Source: Pedobacter duraquae (lineage in GTDB: Bacteria; Bacteroidota; Bacteroidia; Sphingobacteriales; Sphingobacteriaceae). Taken from it: a DNA stretch of 64,000 bases. Of the stretch, positions 1 to 8,419 are shown in pieces. How positions within the stretch are numbered: position 1 is the stretch's first letter; each line of letters opens with the position of its first letter. The stretch spans positions 124,001-188,000 of the forward strand of contig NZ_SNWM01000007.1 in assembly GCF_004362245.1 (NCBI RefSeq). Direction: 5' to 3'. The notes beneath the pieces were generated by a model. That model searched no databases, was not told where the DNA came from, and was given only the letters and a program-made list of their open reading frames with translations. A program made the position numbers and the translations under genes.

Positions 1-167
1 TCGTGGTCTGCTTTAGCTATCGCTTTGGCTATCATTTTCTTAAGGAGCGCTTCGCGTTTGCTGTAAGCGATAGATCCCAAAATAACTAGGATGACAAGAA
101 AAATTCCTAAAACCCAGGCACCGATCTTTAAGTGTTTTTTAGGAATGTTAATTTTGGGAAACTGCAT
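1..167 (-). CDS. N-terminus of a membrane-anchored protein, possibly AsmA/TamB-like (partial)
   Basis: Only the first 55 codons lie in the window; the gene runs off the left edge. The start is the ATG at 167-165. After about 15 basic residues comes one hydrophobic segment (about residues 16-36), then a Lys/Ala-rich stretch (SKREALLKKMIAKAIAKA). A short cytoplasmic tail, one inner-membrane anchor and a basic juxtamembrane helix is how AsmA-family proteins of Sphingobacteriaceae begin, and these act in the periplasm in envelope or lipid homeostasis. That family call rests on resemblance of the first residues only. The gene diverges from the Mrp ATPase gene, with about 120 bp between the two starts. 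Confidence 0.45.
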   Translation of the reverse strand, partial: MQFPKINIPKKHLKIGAWVLGIFLVILVILGSIAYSKREALLKKMIAKAIAKADH

Positions 168-286
168 GCTGTAAAATAGAAGGTTATCGCTAAAACGTAA
201 AAAGCAAATGTTTATTTCGTGTTAAAATTACGTTTAAAAAGCCTAAAATCAATTAATTGTGGCTATGTTTTGTTAATTTTGTACTA

Positions 287-1363
287 ATGATAATTACCAA
301 AGAACAAGTGTTGTCGGCACTTAGAAATGTGGAAGACCCTGATCTTAAAAAGGATCTGGTTACCCTGCACATGATCAAGGACCTGGAGGTTGAAGATAAA
401 AATATACGTTTCACCCTTGAGCTAACTACACCAGCCTGTCCGATGAAGGACATGTTGAAAAATGCTTGTCTGAATGCGATCAAATATTTTGTTAGTCAGG
501 AAGCCCTGGTCGAAATTAATATCACTTCGCGCGTAACCAAACCTATGGATACTACCCAGCTTAATAACATAAAAAACATCATTTTAGTTTCGTCAGGAAA
601 AGGAGGTGTTGGAAAATCTACTGTAGCCAGCAATCTTGCCATTGCCCTGGCAAAAGACGGCGCAAAAACGGGCCTTATTGACGCAGATATTTACGGGCCA
701 TCAGTGCCTACGATGTTTGGTCTGGTATCTGCCAAGCCAAGTGCGCGTGAGACTGCTGATGGCAAGACGTTGATCCTGCCAATAGAAAAGTATGGAATCA
801 AGCTATTGTCATTGGGCTTTTTTGCGGATCCTGACCAGCCTGTACCATGGCGTGGACCGATGGCATCCAATGCCGTTAAACAGTTATTTAACGATGCAGA
901 TTGGGGCGAACTGGACTACCTGATTGTAGACCTTCCGCCGGGAACAGGAGATATTCATATTACCATTACACAGAGTTTCCCTATTGCCGGAGCGGTGATT
1001 GTAACCACACCACAGCAGGTTGCACTGGCTGATACACGTAAAGGGCTTGCGATGTTCCAGATGCCAAGCATCAATATCCCTGTGTTGGGTGTTATTGAAA
1101 ACATGTCGTATTTCACGCCTGCAGAATTACCGGAAAACAAATATTATATTTTTGGTAAAGATGGGGGTAAAGCATTAGCATCAACCTTTAATGTTCCTTT
1201 CCTTGGAGAGATCCCAATTGTACAGAGCATTGGTGAGGGAGGTGATAGTGGTACGCCAATTGCGCTAAATGCAGAAAGTCCATTGTCGGCAGTATTTGCT
1301 GAGCTGGCAGGAAAAGTAGCACAACAGATCTCGATACAGAATGTCGGAGCCGTTAATTGTTAA
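287..1363 (+). CDS. mrp: Mrp/NBP35-family P-loop ATPase, Fe-S cluster carrier
   Basis: Cytosolic scaffold or carrier ATPase of iron-sulfur cluster assembly, 358 aa. Residues 1-80 form a MIP18/DUF59-type domain with a conserved TTPACPMK segment. A deviant Walker A, GKGGVGKST, follows at about 104-112, then the Mrp signatures DADIYGPS, DLPPGTGD and ENMSYF. The CxxC that follows ENMS in ApbC/Mrp of Proteobacteria is absent here (ENMSYFTPAELPENKYYIFG), so cluster binding would have to use other cysteines. I chose the ATG at 287 over an upstream in-frame TTG at 257 because the -7-like box TAATTTTG (274-281) ends 5 nt before it. The small NifU-domain gene follows 34 bp later, a sensible Fe-S pair. 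Confidence 0.93.
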   Translation: MIITKEQVLSALRNVEDPDLKKDLVTLHMIKDLEVEDKNIRFTLELTTPACPMKDMLKNACLNAIKYFVSQEALVEINITSRVTKPMDTTQLNNIKNIILVSSGKGGVGKSTVASNLAIALAKDGAKTGLIDADIYGPSVPTMFGLVSAKPSARETADGKTLILPIEKYGIKLLSLGFFADPDQPVPWRGPMASNAVKQLFNDADWGELDYLIVDLPPGTGDIHITITQSFPIAGAVIVTTPQQVALADTRKGLAMFQMPSINIPVLGVIENMSYFTPAELPENKYYIFGKDGGKALASTFNVPFLGEIPIVQSIGEGGDSGTPIALNAESPLSAVFAELAGKVAQQISIQNVGAVNC

Positions 1364-1397
1364 AAAATTACTATTTTTATATTTTTAAATTTACATA

Positions 1398-1643
1398 ATG
1401 AATCTAACCGAACAAGTAGAGCAAGCACTGGAAACCATCCGTCCCTATCTGATAGCTGATGGAGGTGATGTTGCTATTGAAGAGATTACGGCAGATAAGG
1501 TTGTTAAATTGAAACTTTTAGGCAACTGCGGCTCATGTAAAATGAGCTTCATGACCATGAAAGCTGGGATTGAGCAGGCGATCATGAAGGCTGTGCCTGA
1601 GATCACCTCGGTAGTTGCAGTAAATCTGGCAGAGCCTGTATAG
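1398..1643 (+). CDS. NifU-like domain protein (Fe-S cluster scaffold)
   Basis: An 81-aa protein consisting of a single C-terminal-type NifU domain. The CxxC that binds a [4Fe-4S] cluster is visible as NCGSCKMS near residue 43, followed by the family's MKAGIEQAI helix. It is probably a scaffold or carrier handing clusters to apoproteins in the cytosol. It lies directly downstream of the Mrp ATPase in the same direction, so the two are probably cotranscribed. Its length is normal for stand-alone Nfu proteins of Bacteroidota, which lack the A-type domain of E. coli NfuA. The following gene has its own -7 box and is probably separate. Confidence 0.9.
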   Translation: MNLTEQVEQALETIRPYLIADGGDVAIEEITADKVVKLKLLGNCGSCKMSFMTMKAGIEQAIMKAVPEITSVVAVNLAEPV

Positions 1644-1698
1644 CTCAATTTAACACATTTTAACTACCCAATATCCTTATTCAAAGTACTTTTGTAAA

Positions 1699-2364
1699 AT
1701 GAAGTATATTTTTTCCCTTCTGTTGGTGTCAATTTCTTTTGGCCTCTTCGCTCAGCAAAAAGTTGTTGGAGAGCGCGAAGAGCGATTAGAGCGTGGAGAT
1801 AAATTGATTCAATTTTCAGGGATTATTACGGATGTGGATAGCAATAGTGTTATACCATACGTGACGATTACCAACATCACGAACAGTCAACGCTACGCTG
1901 CCAATTATAAGGGGTATTTTTCGATCATTGTACATCCGGGAGATATCCTGCAATATACTGCAATTGGCTTTTCTAAAGTGGAGATGACGATCCCAACGAT
2001 GTTGAACAGCAGTCAGTATACCCAGATGGTACGGATGAAATCAGAGATTACGTATCTTCCAATGGTGCGCGTTCTTCCATGGGCCACCGCAGAGGAGTTT
2101 ACGAAGGATTTCCTGTCCCTGAAGATTGCTGATGATGATTATGAAATTGCGCGGAAAAATCTGTCTGGCAAAAAGCTGAGCGGAATGCTGCAAACATTAT
2201 CCCGTGATGCGGGGGAAATCTCCAATATCAACTGGCGTTTGGCGCACGACCGTGCGCTGAATAAAAACATGGTTCAGACCAATCCTCTGCTAAATCCTTT
2301 TGCCTGGGGCAAGCTAATGCAGCAAATTTTTAATGGTGATAAGAGCAGGGAAAGCGATAACTAG
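1699..2364 (+). CDS. secreted protein with CarboxypepD_reg-like domain, function unknown
   Basis: A 221-aa exported protein. The N-terminus MKYIFSLLLVSISFGLFAQ is a Sec signal peptide ending about residue 19. Residues about 37-115 resemble the beta-sandwich CarboxypepD_reg-like domain: GIITDVDSNSVIPYVTI, then a turn with YKGYFSI, HPGD and YTAIGFSKVE. This domain is common at the N-terminus of TonB receptors but also occurs alone. The C-terminal half is helical and polar with no recognisable motif. The box TACTTTTG (1687-1694) matches the phylum's -7 consensus and ends 4 nt before the ATG, so the mRNA may be nearly leaderless. It is convergent with def, whose stop is 3 bp away. Function is unknown. 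Confidence 0.75.
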   Translation: MKYIFSLLLVSISFGLFAQQKVVGEREERLERGDKLIQFSGIITDVDSNSVIPYVTITNITNSQRYAANYKGYFSIIVHPGDILQYTAIGFSKVEMTIPTMLNSSQYTQMVRMKSEITYLPMVRVLPWATAEEFTKDFLSLKIADDDYEIARKNLSGKKLSGMLQTLSRDAGEISNINWRLAHDRALNKNMVQTNPLLNPFAWGKLMQQIFNGDKSRESDN

Positions 2365-2367
2365 GCG

Positions 2368-2928
2368 TTATCTCTTTTTACTTTGCTGTGGAAACTTCAT
2401 TTTATAATCCGTACGTACATTTCCTTTTGCAATAGAATCAAGCTTTGACTTGAGCATTCTTTTGCGTAACAGGCCCAGGGTGTCAGTAAATAGTTTACCT
2501 TCAATATGATCGTATTCGTGTTGAATTACACGAGCAGGCATGCCGGTAACATCGTCGGTGTGCTCAACAAAATTTTCGTCAACATACCGGATTTTGATGT
2601 TAGGTTTACGGAAAACATCTTCCCTTACATTTGGGATGCTCAGACAACCTTCATTGAAAGCCCAGGCTTCGCCTGTTTCTTCGAGAATCTCGGCATTGAT
2701 AAATACTTTTTTGTAGCCTGGATTACCATCCTCATCTTCACCTGTGTCAACGATAAACAAGCGAATCGGGAGGCCGATCTGAGGTGCAGCTAAGCCAACA
2801 CCGCTGGCAGCATACATGGTGTCAAACATATTGCTGATCAGTTTTTGCAGGTCAGGATAAGTTTGTTCGATTGCTGTACAAACTTTTCTTAAAACTGGGT
2901 CGCCGTAAGCTACAATAGGTAATTTCAT
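2368..2928 (-). CDS. def: peptide deformylase
   Basis: Removes the N-formyl group from nascent proteins, using an Fe2+ or Zn2+ metalloenzyme active site. All three family motifs are present in order: GVGLAAPQIG (motif 1), EGCLSIP (motif 2, Cys metal ligand) and QHEYDHIEG (motif 3, HExxH). At 186 aa it is normal for the family. On the minus strand a -7 box TATTTTTG (plus coordinates 2971-2978) lies about 43 bp upstream of the ATG at 2928, inside the short gap after the M16 peptidase gene. The gene may therefore have its own promoter while also being read through from the M16 gene. Confidence 0.97.
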   Translation of the reverse strand: MKLPIVAYGDPVLRKVCTAIEQTYPDLQKLISNMFDTMYAASGVGLAAPQIGLPIRLFIVDTGEDEDGNPGYKKVFINAEILEETGEAWAFNEGCLSIPNVREDVFRKPNIKIRYVDENFVEHTDDVTGMPARVIQHEYDHIEGKLFTDTLGLLRKRMLKSKLDSIAKGNVRTDYKMKFPQQSKKR

Positions 2929-2984
2929 GGTTTAATGTTATTTGTGCAGCGCTCAATATGCCGCATCCTGCAAAAATACAAATA

Positions 2985-4214
2985 TTAAGGCAAAGGATAA
3001 AAAGTTAGGGCACTAAGATTTTTAGGATTCAGTAGTGTTTGTGAAATTTCAGCCATTTCACCGGTCGACACAGCCTGGATTTTTCGGAATACAGTTTCAA
3101 GATCATCGATATGATCGTAATCGATCAGGCTTTTGGCCATAGAAATAATCAGGCCAATGCGGTTCTCCTCACCAAGGGCGATTTGACCTATAAACTTATT
3201 TTTCGCTTTCTGAAGCTGGACTTCTGTGAGTGGGTGATCATTGAGTTTCTTAAATTCCTTAAAGATCAGCGACATTGCGCGATCTACTTTTTCCTGATCT
3301 GTGCCGAAGTAAAGCGTGAAGATTCCTGTATCACTCAGTGGGCTATAACCACTTTCTATGGTGTAGGCGATTCCATATTTCTCGCGCAACTGCAGATTAA
3401 GGATGGAGCTCATGCCTGTTCCGCCAAGGAGGTTGTTGAGTAGCAGGAGGCCGGTTTTGTAAGGATGGTATAATGAATACGCCTGGGCACCAAGCATCAC
3501 GTGTGCCTGACTGATCGGTTTACTGATTACTTCGTTTACAATAGGTACTTCTTCCGGTGCTTGTCGTGTTGGATGATATAGGTTGGATGGGATATCGCTA
3601 TAATGTTTAGCGCCAGTTTTGATCAGTTTGTTAAATGAATAATTGCCTATAACAGCAATTACCATTTTGTCTGTATGGTAATTGGCAGCCATAAACCTGC
3701 GGATATCGGCACTTGTAAACGCACTTACAGAATCTTTTGTGCCCAGGATATTCCTGCCAAGGGAGTGGTTGGCAAAAACCAGGTCCTCGAAATCATCATA
3801 GATAGCTTCTTCAGGCTGGTCCAGATAGGAAGATATTTCGTCCAGGATCACTCCTTTTTCCTTGTCAAGTTCTTCTTCGGGGAAAGTAGAGTGGAATACG
3901 ATGTCGTTGAATAACTCCAGTGTTCTTTCCAGGTATGGATTAAGAAAGGAAGCATGGATACAGGTGTATTCTTTAGTCGTATATGCATTAAGATCTGCGC
4001 CCACACTTTCCAGTCTATTCAGGATTTGGTTAGTCGTTCTTTTTTCTGTGCGTTTAAAAACCAGGTGTTCAATAAAGTGCGCCAAGCCCGATTCTTCAGG
4101 CTGCTCATCGCGGGAACCGCTATTGATTAAAATGCAGGCGTGAGAGATTGCAGATGCAGAAGGTACGTGAAGTAAGCGTATGCCGTTGGGCAGGGTATGA
4201 ACATTGTATTCCAT
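2985..4214 (-). CDS. M16-family zinc metallopeptidase (pitrilysin-like)
   Basis: A 409-aa single-chain M16 peptidase. The inverted zinc motif HxxEH appears as HFIEH at residues 46-50, and the downstream acidic zinc-ligand helix is seen near residues 118-130 (EKGVILDEISSYLD). A second, non-catalytic M16 domain follows (GLLLLNNLLGGTGMSSIL, LREKYGIAYTIES), as in bacterial processing-peptidase-like enzymes. No signal peptide is visible, so it is probably cytoplasmic and degrades peptides. A minus-strand -7 box TATCTTTG (plus 4222-4229) ends 7 nt before the ATG. It precedes def in the same direction. Confidence 0.93.
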   Translation of the reverse strand: MEYNVHTLPNGIRLLHVPSASAISHACILINSGSRDEQPEESGLAHFIEHLVFKRTEKRTTNQILNRLESVGADLNAYTTKEYTCIHASFLNPYLERTLELFNDIVFHSTFPEEELDKEKGVILDEISSYLDQPEEAIYDDFEDLVFANHSLGRNILGTKDSVSAFTSADIRRFMAANYHTDKMVIAVIGNYSFNKLIKTGAKHYSDIPSNLYHPTRQAPEEVPIVNEVISKPISQAHVMLGAQAYSLYHPYKTGLLLLNNLLGGTGMSSILNLQLREKYGIAYTIESGYSPLSDTGIFTLYFGTDQEKVDRAMSLIFKEFKKLNDHPLTEVQLQKAKNKFIGQIALGEENRIGLIISMAKSLIDYDHIDDLETVFRKIQAVSTGEMAEISQTLLNPKNLSALTFYPLP

Positions 4215-4289
4215 TGGATGACAAAGATACAGAGAAATATATCACGCGATTATAATTTTTCAAGCGCTGTCTGGAAGACGAAATCGATC

Positions 4290-4319
4290 TGTCAAATTGA
4301 CAATATTTTCCAATTGGAA
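4290..4319. promoter_or_regulatory. two palindromes upstream of htpG
   Basis: A 6-1-6 palindrome TGTCAA-A-TTGACA at 4290-4302 is followed by a perfect 12-bp palindrome TTCCAATTGGAA at 4308-4319. Their centres are about 17.5 bp apart and they sit 52-81 bp before the htpG ATG. No CIRCE-type repeat is visible. They could be operators for a stress regulator; that role is inferred from position and symmetry only. Confidence 0.4.
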
Positions 4320-4370
4320 CAGGGCTTGATAGAGGATGTTAATAAACGATAAAACAAAATAATTCAATAT

Positions 4371-6260
4371 ATGAGCATAGAAGAAAAGGGAAGTATTTCC
4401 ATACACACCGAGAACATTTTTCCGATCATTAAAAAATTCCTGTACTCAGACAACGAGATTTTTTTACGCGAGTTGGTTTCCAACGCCGTTGATGCTGTAC
4501 AGAAAATCAAACGCCTTGCTGCATTAGGTCAATATAATGGGGAGCTGGGAGAGCCTTTGGTAGAGGTAATTTTAGATGCAGAGAAAAAGACGATTAGTAT
4601 CCTTGATAATGGATTGGGGATGACTGCTGAAGAGATTAAAAAATACATCAATCAGGTTGCTTTTTCTGGTGCAAGTGAGTTTGTAGAGAAATTCAAAGAT
4701 GCTAAAGATGCGAACGAAATCATCGGTAAATTTGGTTTAGGCTTCTATTCAGCCTTCATGGTGTCGGATCTTGTGGAGATTCAAACGCTCTCTTATCAGG
4801 ATGGTGCAGAGCCAGCTAAATGGGTTTGTGACGGAAGTACATCTTACGAAATTTCTGAGGGCAACCGTACTACGCGTGGTACAACCATTACCCTGCATGT
4901 AAATGCTGAGTCTGAAGAGTTTCTTGTTCAAAGCAAGCTGGAGGAAATCCTTGATAAATATGGTAAGTTCCTTCCTGTGCCAATTAAGTTTGGTACCAAA
5001 ACAGTTCAGGAGCCGGATGGCGAAGATGAAGAAGGCAAGCCTAAAACAAAGTCTGTTGAGGTTGATAAGATCATCAATACCACAAATCCGATCTGGACAA
5101 AATCACCTGCTGATTTGTCAGACGAAGATTACCTTGATTTCTATAAACAATTATATCCGTTCTCAGAAGATCCTTTATTCTGGATCCACCTGAATGTAGA
5201 TTATCCATTTAACCTGACCGGTGTTTTATACTTCCCTAAGGTTAAAAATGATCTCGACCTCCAACGCAATAAGATTAAGTTGTATTCACGTCAGGTGTTT
5301 ATTACCGACGAAGTAAAAGATATTGTTCCTGAATTCCTGATGTTGTTGCATGGTGTAATTGACTCTCCGGATATTCCTTTAAACGTATCGAGAAGTTTCC
5401 TTCAGGCTGATAGCAATGTTAAAAAAATCAACAGCTATATTACTAAAAAGGTAGCTGACAAACTTCAGGAACTTTTCAATAAAGACCGTAAAGGTTATGA
5501 AGAGAAATGGGGCGACATTGGTCTGTTCGTGAAATACGGTATGGTAAGCGAAGAGAAATTCTACGATAAAGCTAAAGACTTCGCATTGCTAACCAATACT
5601 AAAAATGAACAATTTACGCTTGGCGAGTACCATGATAAGGTAAAAGACAATCAAACGGATAAAAACGGACAAGTTGTATATATCTATAGTAATGATCCAT
5701 CTAAACAGGATAGCTTTATCCAGTCGGCAAACAAAAAAGACTATGATGTATTGTTGATGAACTCTCCTATCGACAATCATTTTATCAATACGCTGGAGCA
5801 AAAACTAGAGAAGACTTCTTTAAAACGTGTGGATTCGAGCGTAGCAAGCAAGCTAATTGAGAAAGATGAGTTATTGGAGTCCGTACTTTCAGAAGACCAG
5901 TCTAAGACAGTAAAAGAAGTTTTCGAAAAAGCGATTACTAAACCAGGTTTCAATGTAGAGATTGTAGGTCTAAACCCAGAAGAGTTGCCGGTAACAGTAA
6001 CAATGGATGAGTTTATGCGCAGGATGAAAGATATGGCACAGATGGGTGGCGGCATGAGCTTCTACGGAAGTATGCCTGACAACTATAAAGTTGCCATCAA
6101 CGGAAACCATAAGCTGATTGCGAAAATTCTTGAAACAACAGATGCAGAAGCACAAGGCAAGTTAGCTAAACAGGCTATGGATTTGGCTTTATTGGCTCAA
6201 GGGATGTTAACAGGAGCAGAGTTGACAGAATTTGTAAGCAGAAGTGTAGAGTTAATCTAA
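4371..6260 (+). CDS. htpG: molecular chaperone HtpG (Hsp90)
   Basis: Cytosolic ATP-dependent chaperone, 629 aa, the usual bacterial length. The GHKL ATPase signatures are clear: FLRELVSNAVDA (N-box, about 29-40), ILDNGLGMT, GKFGLGFYSAFMVS and the GTTITLHV strand. The middle domain carries LYSRQVFITDE and DSPDIPLNVSRSFLQ, followed by the C-terminal dimerisation region. The gene is monocistronic: a strong hairpin terminator follows at 6281-6321 and a divergent gene lies upstream. Two palindromes at 4290-4319 are candidate control sites. The start is the ATG preceding SIEEKGSISIHTEN, a typical HtpG beginning. Confidence 0.97.
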   Translation: MSIEEKGSISIHTENIFPIIKKFLYSDNEIFLRELVSNAVDAVQKIKRLAALGQYNGELGEPLVEVILDAEKKTISILDNGLGMTAEEIKKYINQVAFSGASEFVEKFKDAKDANEIIGKFGLGFYSAFMVSDLVEIQTLSYQDGAEPAKWVCDGSTSYEISEGNRTTRGTTITLHVNAESEEFLVQSKLEEILDKYGKFLPVPIKFGTKTVQEPDGEDEEGKPKTKSVEVDKIINTTNPIWTKSPADLSDEDYLDFYKQLYPFSEDPLFWIHLNVDYPFNLTGVLYFPKVKNDLDLQRNKIKLYSRQVFITDEVKDIVPEFLMLLHGVIDSPDIPLNVSRSFLQADSNVKKINSYITKKVADKLQELFNKDRKGYEEKWGDIGLFVKYGMVSEEKFYDKAKDFALLTNTKNEQFTLGEYHDKVKDNQTDKNGQVVYIYSNDPSKQDSFIQSANKKDYDVLLMNSPIDNHFINTLEQKLEKTSLKRVDSSVASKLIEKDELLESVLSEDQSKTVKEVFEKAITKPGFNVEIVGLNPEELPVTVTMDEFMRRMKDMAQMGGGMSFYGSMPDNYKVAINGNHKLIAKILETTDAEAQGKLAKQAMDLALLAQGMLTGAELTEFVSRSVELI

Positions 6261-6280
6261 CCAGCTTTAAAATAGACGAA

Positions 6281-6321
6281 GGGCGTTATCGAATCTCAGG
6301 ATTTGGTAACGCCCTTTTTTT
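6281..6321 (+). terminator. intrinsic terminator of htpG
   Basis: A 10-bp stem (GGGCGTTATC 6281-6290 paired with GGTAACGCCC 6305-6314, one G-U pair) with a 14-nt loop is followed by seven T (6315-6321). It lies 20 bp after the htpG stop, between convergent genes. Confidence 0.9.
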
Positions 6322-6323
6322 AT

Positions 6324-7211
6324 TTAGTCTTTTAAACTTTTCACTACAAGGAAGCCGATTACTGCTGAAACAGCGAGAACAGAGATCAGGGTATTGGCGG
6401 CTATTTTTTCTGATGGGTAGGGCTGCGCTACATAGCGACCGTGTTTGGGCATTGCCAGTTCCTGGAAATTGTTCGCCAATTTATCCAGTCCGGCATTAAG
6501 TGCTTCACCACGCATCACCTGTCCGTGGCCGGTAGCGGCGACAGCTGGGCGTAAATCTCTTAGTTTTTTTACTGAAAATGCTGCGGAGATCCAGTTGGGT
6601 GTGAAATATTTAGGCGGTCCGGAAACCGTTCTTTTCAACGTGATATTGTCTAGTGCTGACTCGGCATGGATTGTTACAAAAGCATCGCCGGCAATTAAAA
6701 CCTTATCAGTAGTTCTGAAGAAAGAAACATGTCCGGGGGTATGTCCTGGCGTATGGATATAGGTCCAGTCAGGCAAATAAGGCACTGACATATTGGAGGG
6801 AAGTGGGCGCACCTGTGCACCGAGGTTGATCGGAGTTTTCGGGTAGAGGAAAGAAAGGGCAGACATGAGTCCTCCACCTGCTGTAGGATCGGGATCGGGG
6901 TAATTTTCCTTTCCCTGCAGATAAGGAAGCTCAAGGTGGTGAGCAAATACAGGGACATTCCATTGTTTTAGCAGTTGCTGTACAGATCCACGGTGGTCAA
7001 AATGGCCATGGGTAAGGAAGATCGCTTCGGGCGGGTTGTTGGCACCGAAAAGCTCTTCTGCCATTTCTATGATTTTACCGGCATTTCCGGGCATGCCCGA
7101 GTCAACAAGAATCCATTTCTGCCCTCCGGCAGCTACCATATAGAGATTTACCAGGATGGTCCGCATTCCCCAGATACCTGGAGCAACATTAAAATAATGC
7201 CCGTTTTTCAT
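6324..7211 (-). CDS. MBL-fold metallo-hydrolase with C-terminal membrane anchor
   Basis: A 295-aa metallo-beta-lactamase-fold hydrolase. The metal motif HxHxDH is HGHFDH at residues 68-73; further ligands are His in HTPGHTPGHVSFF, Asp in LIAGDAF, and a C-terminal GHGQVMRG. The pattern resembles glyoxalase-II-like or lactonase-like MBL proteins, but the substrate cannot be read from the sequence. A hydrophobic stretch at about 275-291 (LISVLAVSAVIGFLVV) suggests a C-terminal tail anchor, which is unusual for soluble members. The gene is convergent with htpG and shares the intergenic terminator region. Confidence 0.85.
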   Translation of the reverse strand: MKNGHYFNVAPGIWGMRTILVNLYMVAAGGQKWILVDSGMPGNAGKIIEMAEELFGANNPPEAIFLTHGHFDHRGSVQQLLKQWNVPVFAHHLELPYLQGKENYPDPDPTAGGGLMSALSFLYPKTPINLGAQVRPLPSNMSVPYLPDWTYIHTPGHTPGHVSFFRTTDKVLIAGDAFVTIHAESALDNITLKRTVSGPPKYFTPNWISAAFSVKKLRDLRPAVAATGHGQVMRGEALNAGLDKLANNFQELAMPKHGRYVAQPYPSEKIAANTLISVLAVSAVIGFLVVKSLKD

Positions 7212-7301
7212 AAATTATTTCTAGTTATAGAACAATAACAATATTTACGGAGACTGGTTTTGTTTTTAGCAGGCCCTTAAGTTGTATGGATTTGGATGGT
7301 G

Positions 7302-7330
7302 TTGTTTTTGCGGGGTATTGACTACATTTG
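7302..7330 (+). promoter_or_regulatory. promoter, TTG-N18-TACATTTG
   Basis: A -33 TTG at 7302-7304 is separated by 18 bp from TACATTTG at 7323-7330, matching the Bacteroidota housekeeping consensus (TTG, N17-23, TAnnTTTG). It lies 15 bp before the ATG of the TlpA-like gene. Confidence 0.65.
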
Positions 7331-7345
7331 ATTTTATTTAATTCT

Positions 7346-7927
7346 ATGGATCTGGCGATGGTAAAGAAAAACGGGTGGAACATCTTTTTTGTGATCATCC
7401 TACTGGTGATTGTTTTCGTGCCTTCATCAAAGGCTCTGGTGTTAAGGGGCCTGATGGAAATTGGCCTTTTTAAGCCGGGGATTAGTGCTCCGGCAGAAAA
7501 CAGCGTTGTTAGTGGTCTTGCCGGTATTCGTTTTAAAAATGCTACAGGTAAGGTTGTCGATTTGGGAAGCCTGAAGGGAAAAGTTGTTTTCTTAAATTTT
7601 TGGGCAACATGGTGTCCTCCCTGCCAGGCAGAGATGCCATCGGTTAATAAACTGTATCAAAGATTTAAGAATGATCCGAATGTTGTTTTTATCCTGGTAG
7701 ATGGCGATAGCAATCTACCTAAGGCACAACAGTACATGAACCGTAAGAAGTTTGACTTACCTGTTTACGAAGTTGACAGCGCCATTCCTGAACAGCTTTT
7801 TAAGGGTTCTTTGCCTACCACTGTCGTGTTTGATAAGGAAGGTCGAATCTCTTACAATGAAGAGGGTGCCGCTAACTACAACAGCAAAAAGTTTGTTGAA
7901 TTTATACAACAGTTAATCCTTATGTAA
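7346..7927 (+). CDS. TlpA-family thiol-disulfide oxidoreductase
   Basis: A membrane-anchored or exported thioredoxin-fold protein, about 193 aa. An N-terminal hydrophobic segment (IFFVIILLVIVFV) anchors or exports it. The AhpC/TSA-Redoxin-like domain follows with the active site WATWCPPCQ and the cis-Pro region GSLPTTVVFD. It probably reduces or rearranges disulfides in the periplasm, for example in cytochrome c maturation or maturation of secreted proteins. I prefer the ATG at 7346 because an upstream TTG at 7328 lies inside the -7 box; the ATG at 7358 is also possible. No neighbouring cytochrome genes are visible. Confidence 0.85.
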   Translation: MDLAMVKKNGWNIFFVIILLVIVFVPSSKALVLRGLMEIGLFKPGISAPAENSVVSGLAGIRFKNATGKVVDLGSLKGKVVFLNFWATWCPPCQAEMPSVNKLYQRFKNDPNVVFILVDGDSNLPKAQQYMNRKKFDLPVYEVDSAIPEQLFKGSLPTTVVFDKEGRISYNEEGAANYNSKKFVEFIQQLILM

Positions 7928-7952
7928 AAAAATGTTAAATACCCCGAAATAA

Positions 7953-7983
7953 TTGTATCCGCAATTTCTAACAGGTATTTTTG
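7953..7983 (+). promoter_or_regulatory. promoter of the lipoprotein operon, TTG-N20-TATTTTTG
   Basis: TTG at 7953-7955 and TATTTTTG at 7976-7983 with a 20-bp spacer, ending 20 bp before the ATG at 8004. It is expected to drive the tightly packed 8004-10741 gene cluster. Confidence 0.6.
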
Positions 7984-8003
7984 TTTATATAAATACTTCA
8001 ATT

Positions 8004-8396
8004 ATGAAAAGGAGTTTATTTTTTACGATCGCAATGTTTGGGCTGGCTGTGACTGCAAGTGCTCAACAAGGGAGTTTTGATCCTGATCAGAACCCGAGGG
8101 CACGGGAGAGTGCCGGTAAATATAGCAGGATGATCGACTCGCTGACAAGTGATCAGGGAGCAACGGTGCAGAACACATATAAGGCTTACGACTGGTATGA
8201 GGCACGTGACACGCGCCGGCAGGAACGCAGGGCACGTAATGCTGCCTTTTACAATTCGGGATATTACCAGAACTATGGTTATGGCAACTCTTTGTTTTAC
8301 CCCTCATTCGGCGGAGGCTATTATAACGGATTTGGAAATAGTTTCTTTGCCCCTACGTTTCGTATAGGCGGCAGGTCACATCGTTTTTACCACTAG
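8004..8396 (+). CDS. small secreted protein, unknown function
   Basis: A 130-aa exported protein. A clear signal peptide (MKRSLFFTIAMFGLAVTASAQ) argues for the ATG at 8004 rather than an upstream in-frame codon at 7953. The mature part begins with polar, Arg-rich sequence (YEARDTRRQERRARN) and ends in a Tyr/Gly/Phe-rich low-complexity tail (NSGYYQNYGYGN, FGGGYYNGFGNSFF). No known domain was recognised. It is the first gene of a cluster with the LpoB-like and COG3014-like lipoproteins (gaps of 23 and 22 bp), so an envelope role is likely but unproven. Confidence 0.7.
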   Translation: MKRSLFFTIAMFGLAVTASAQQGSFDPDQNPRARESAGKYSRMIDSLTSDQGATVQNTYKAYDWYEARDTRRQERRARNAAFYNSGYYQNYGYGNSLFYPSFGGGYYNGFGNSFFAPTFRIGGRSHRFYH

Positions 8397-8419
8397 ACAC
8401 ACAATTTTATTTTTATACC

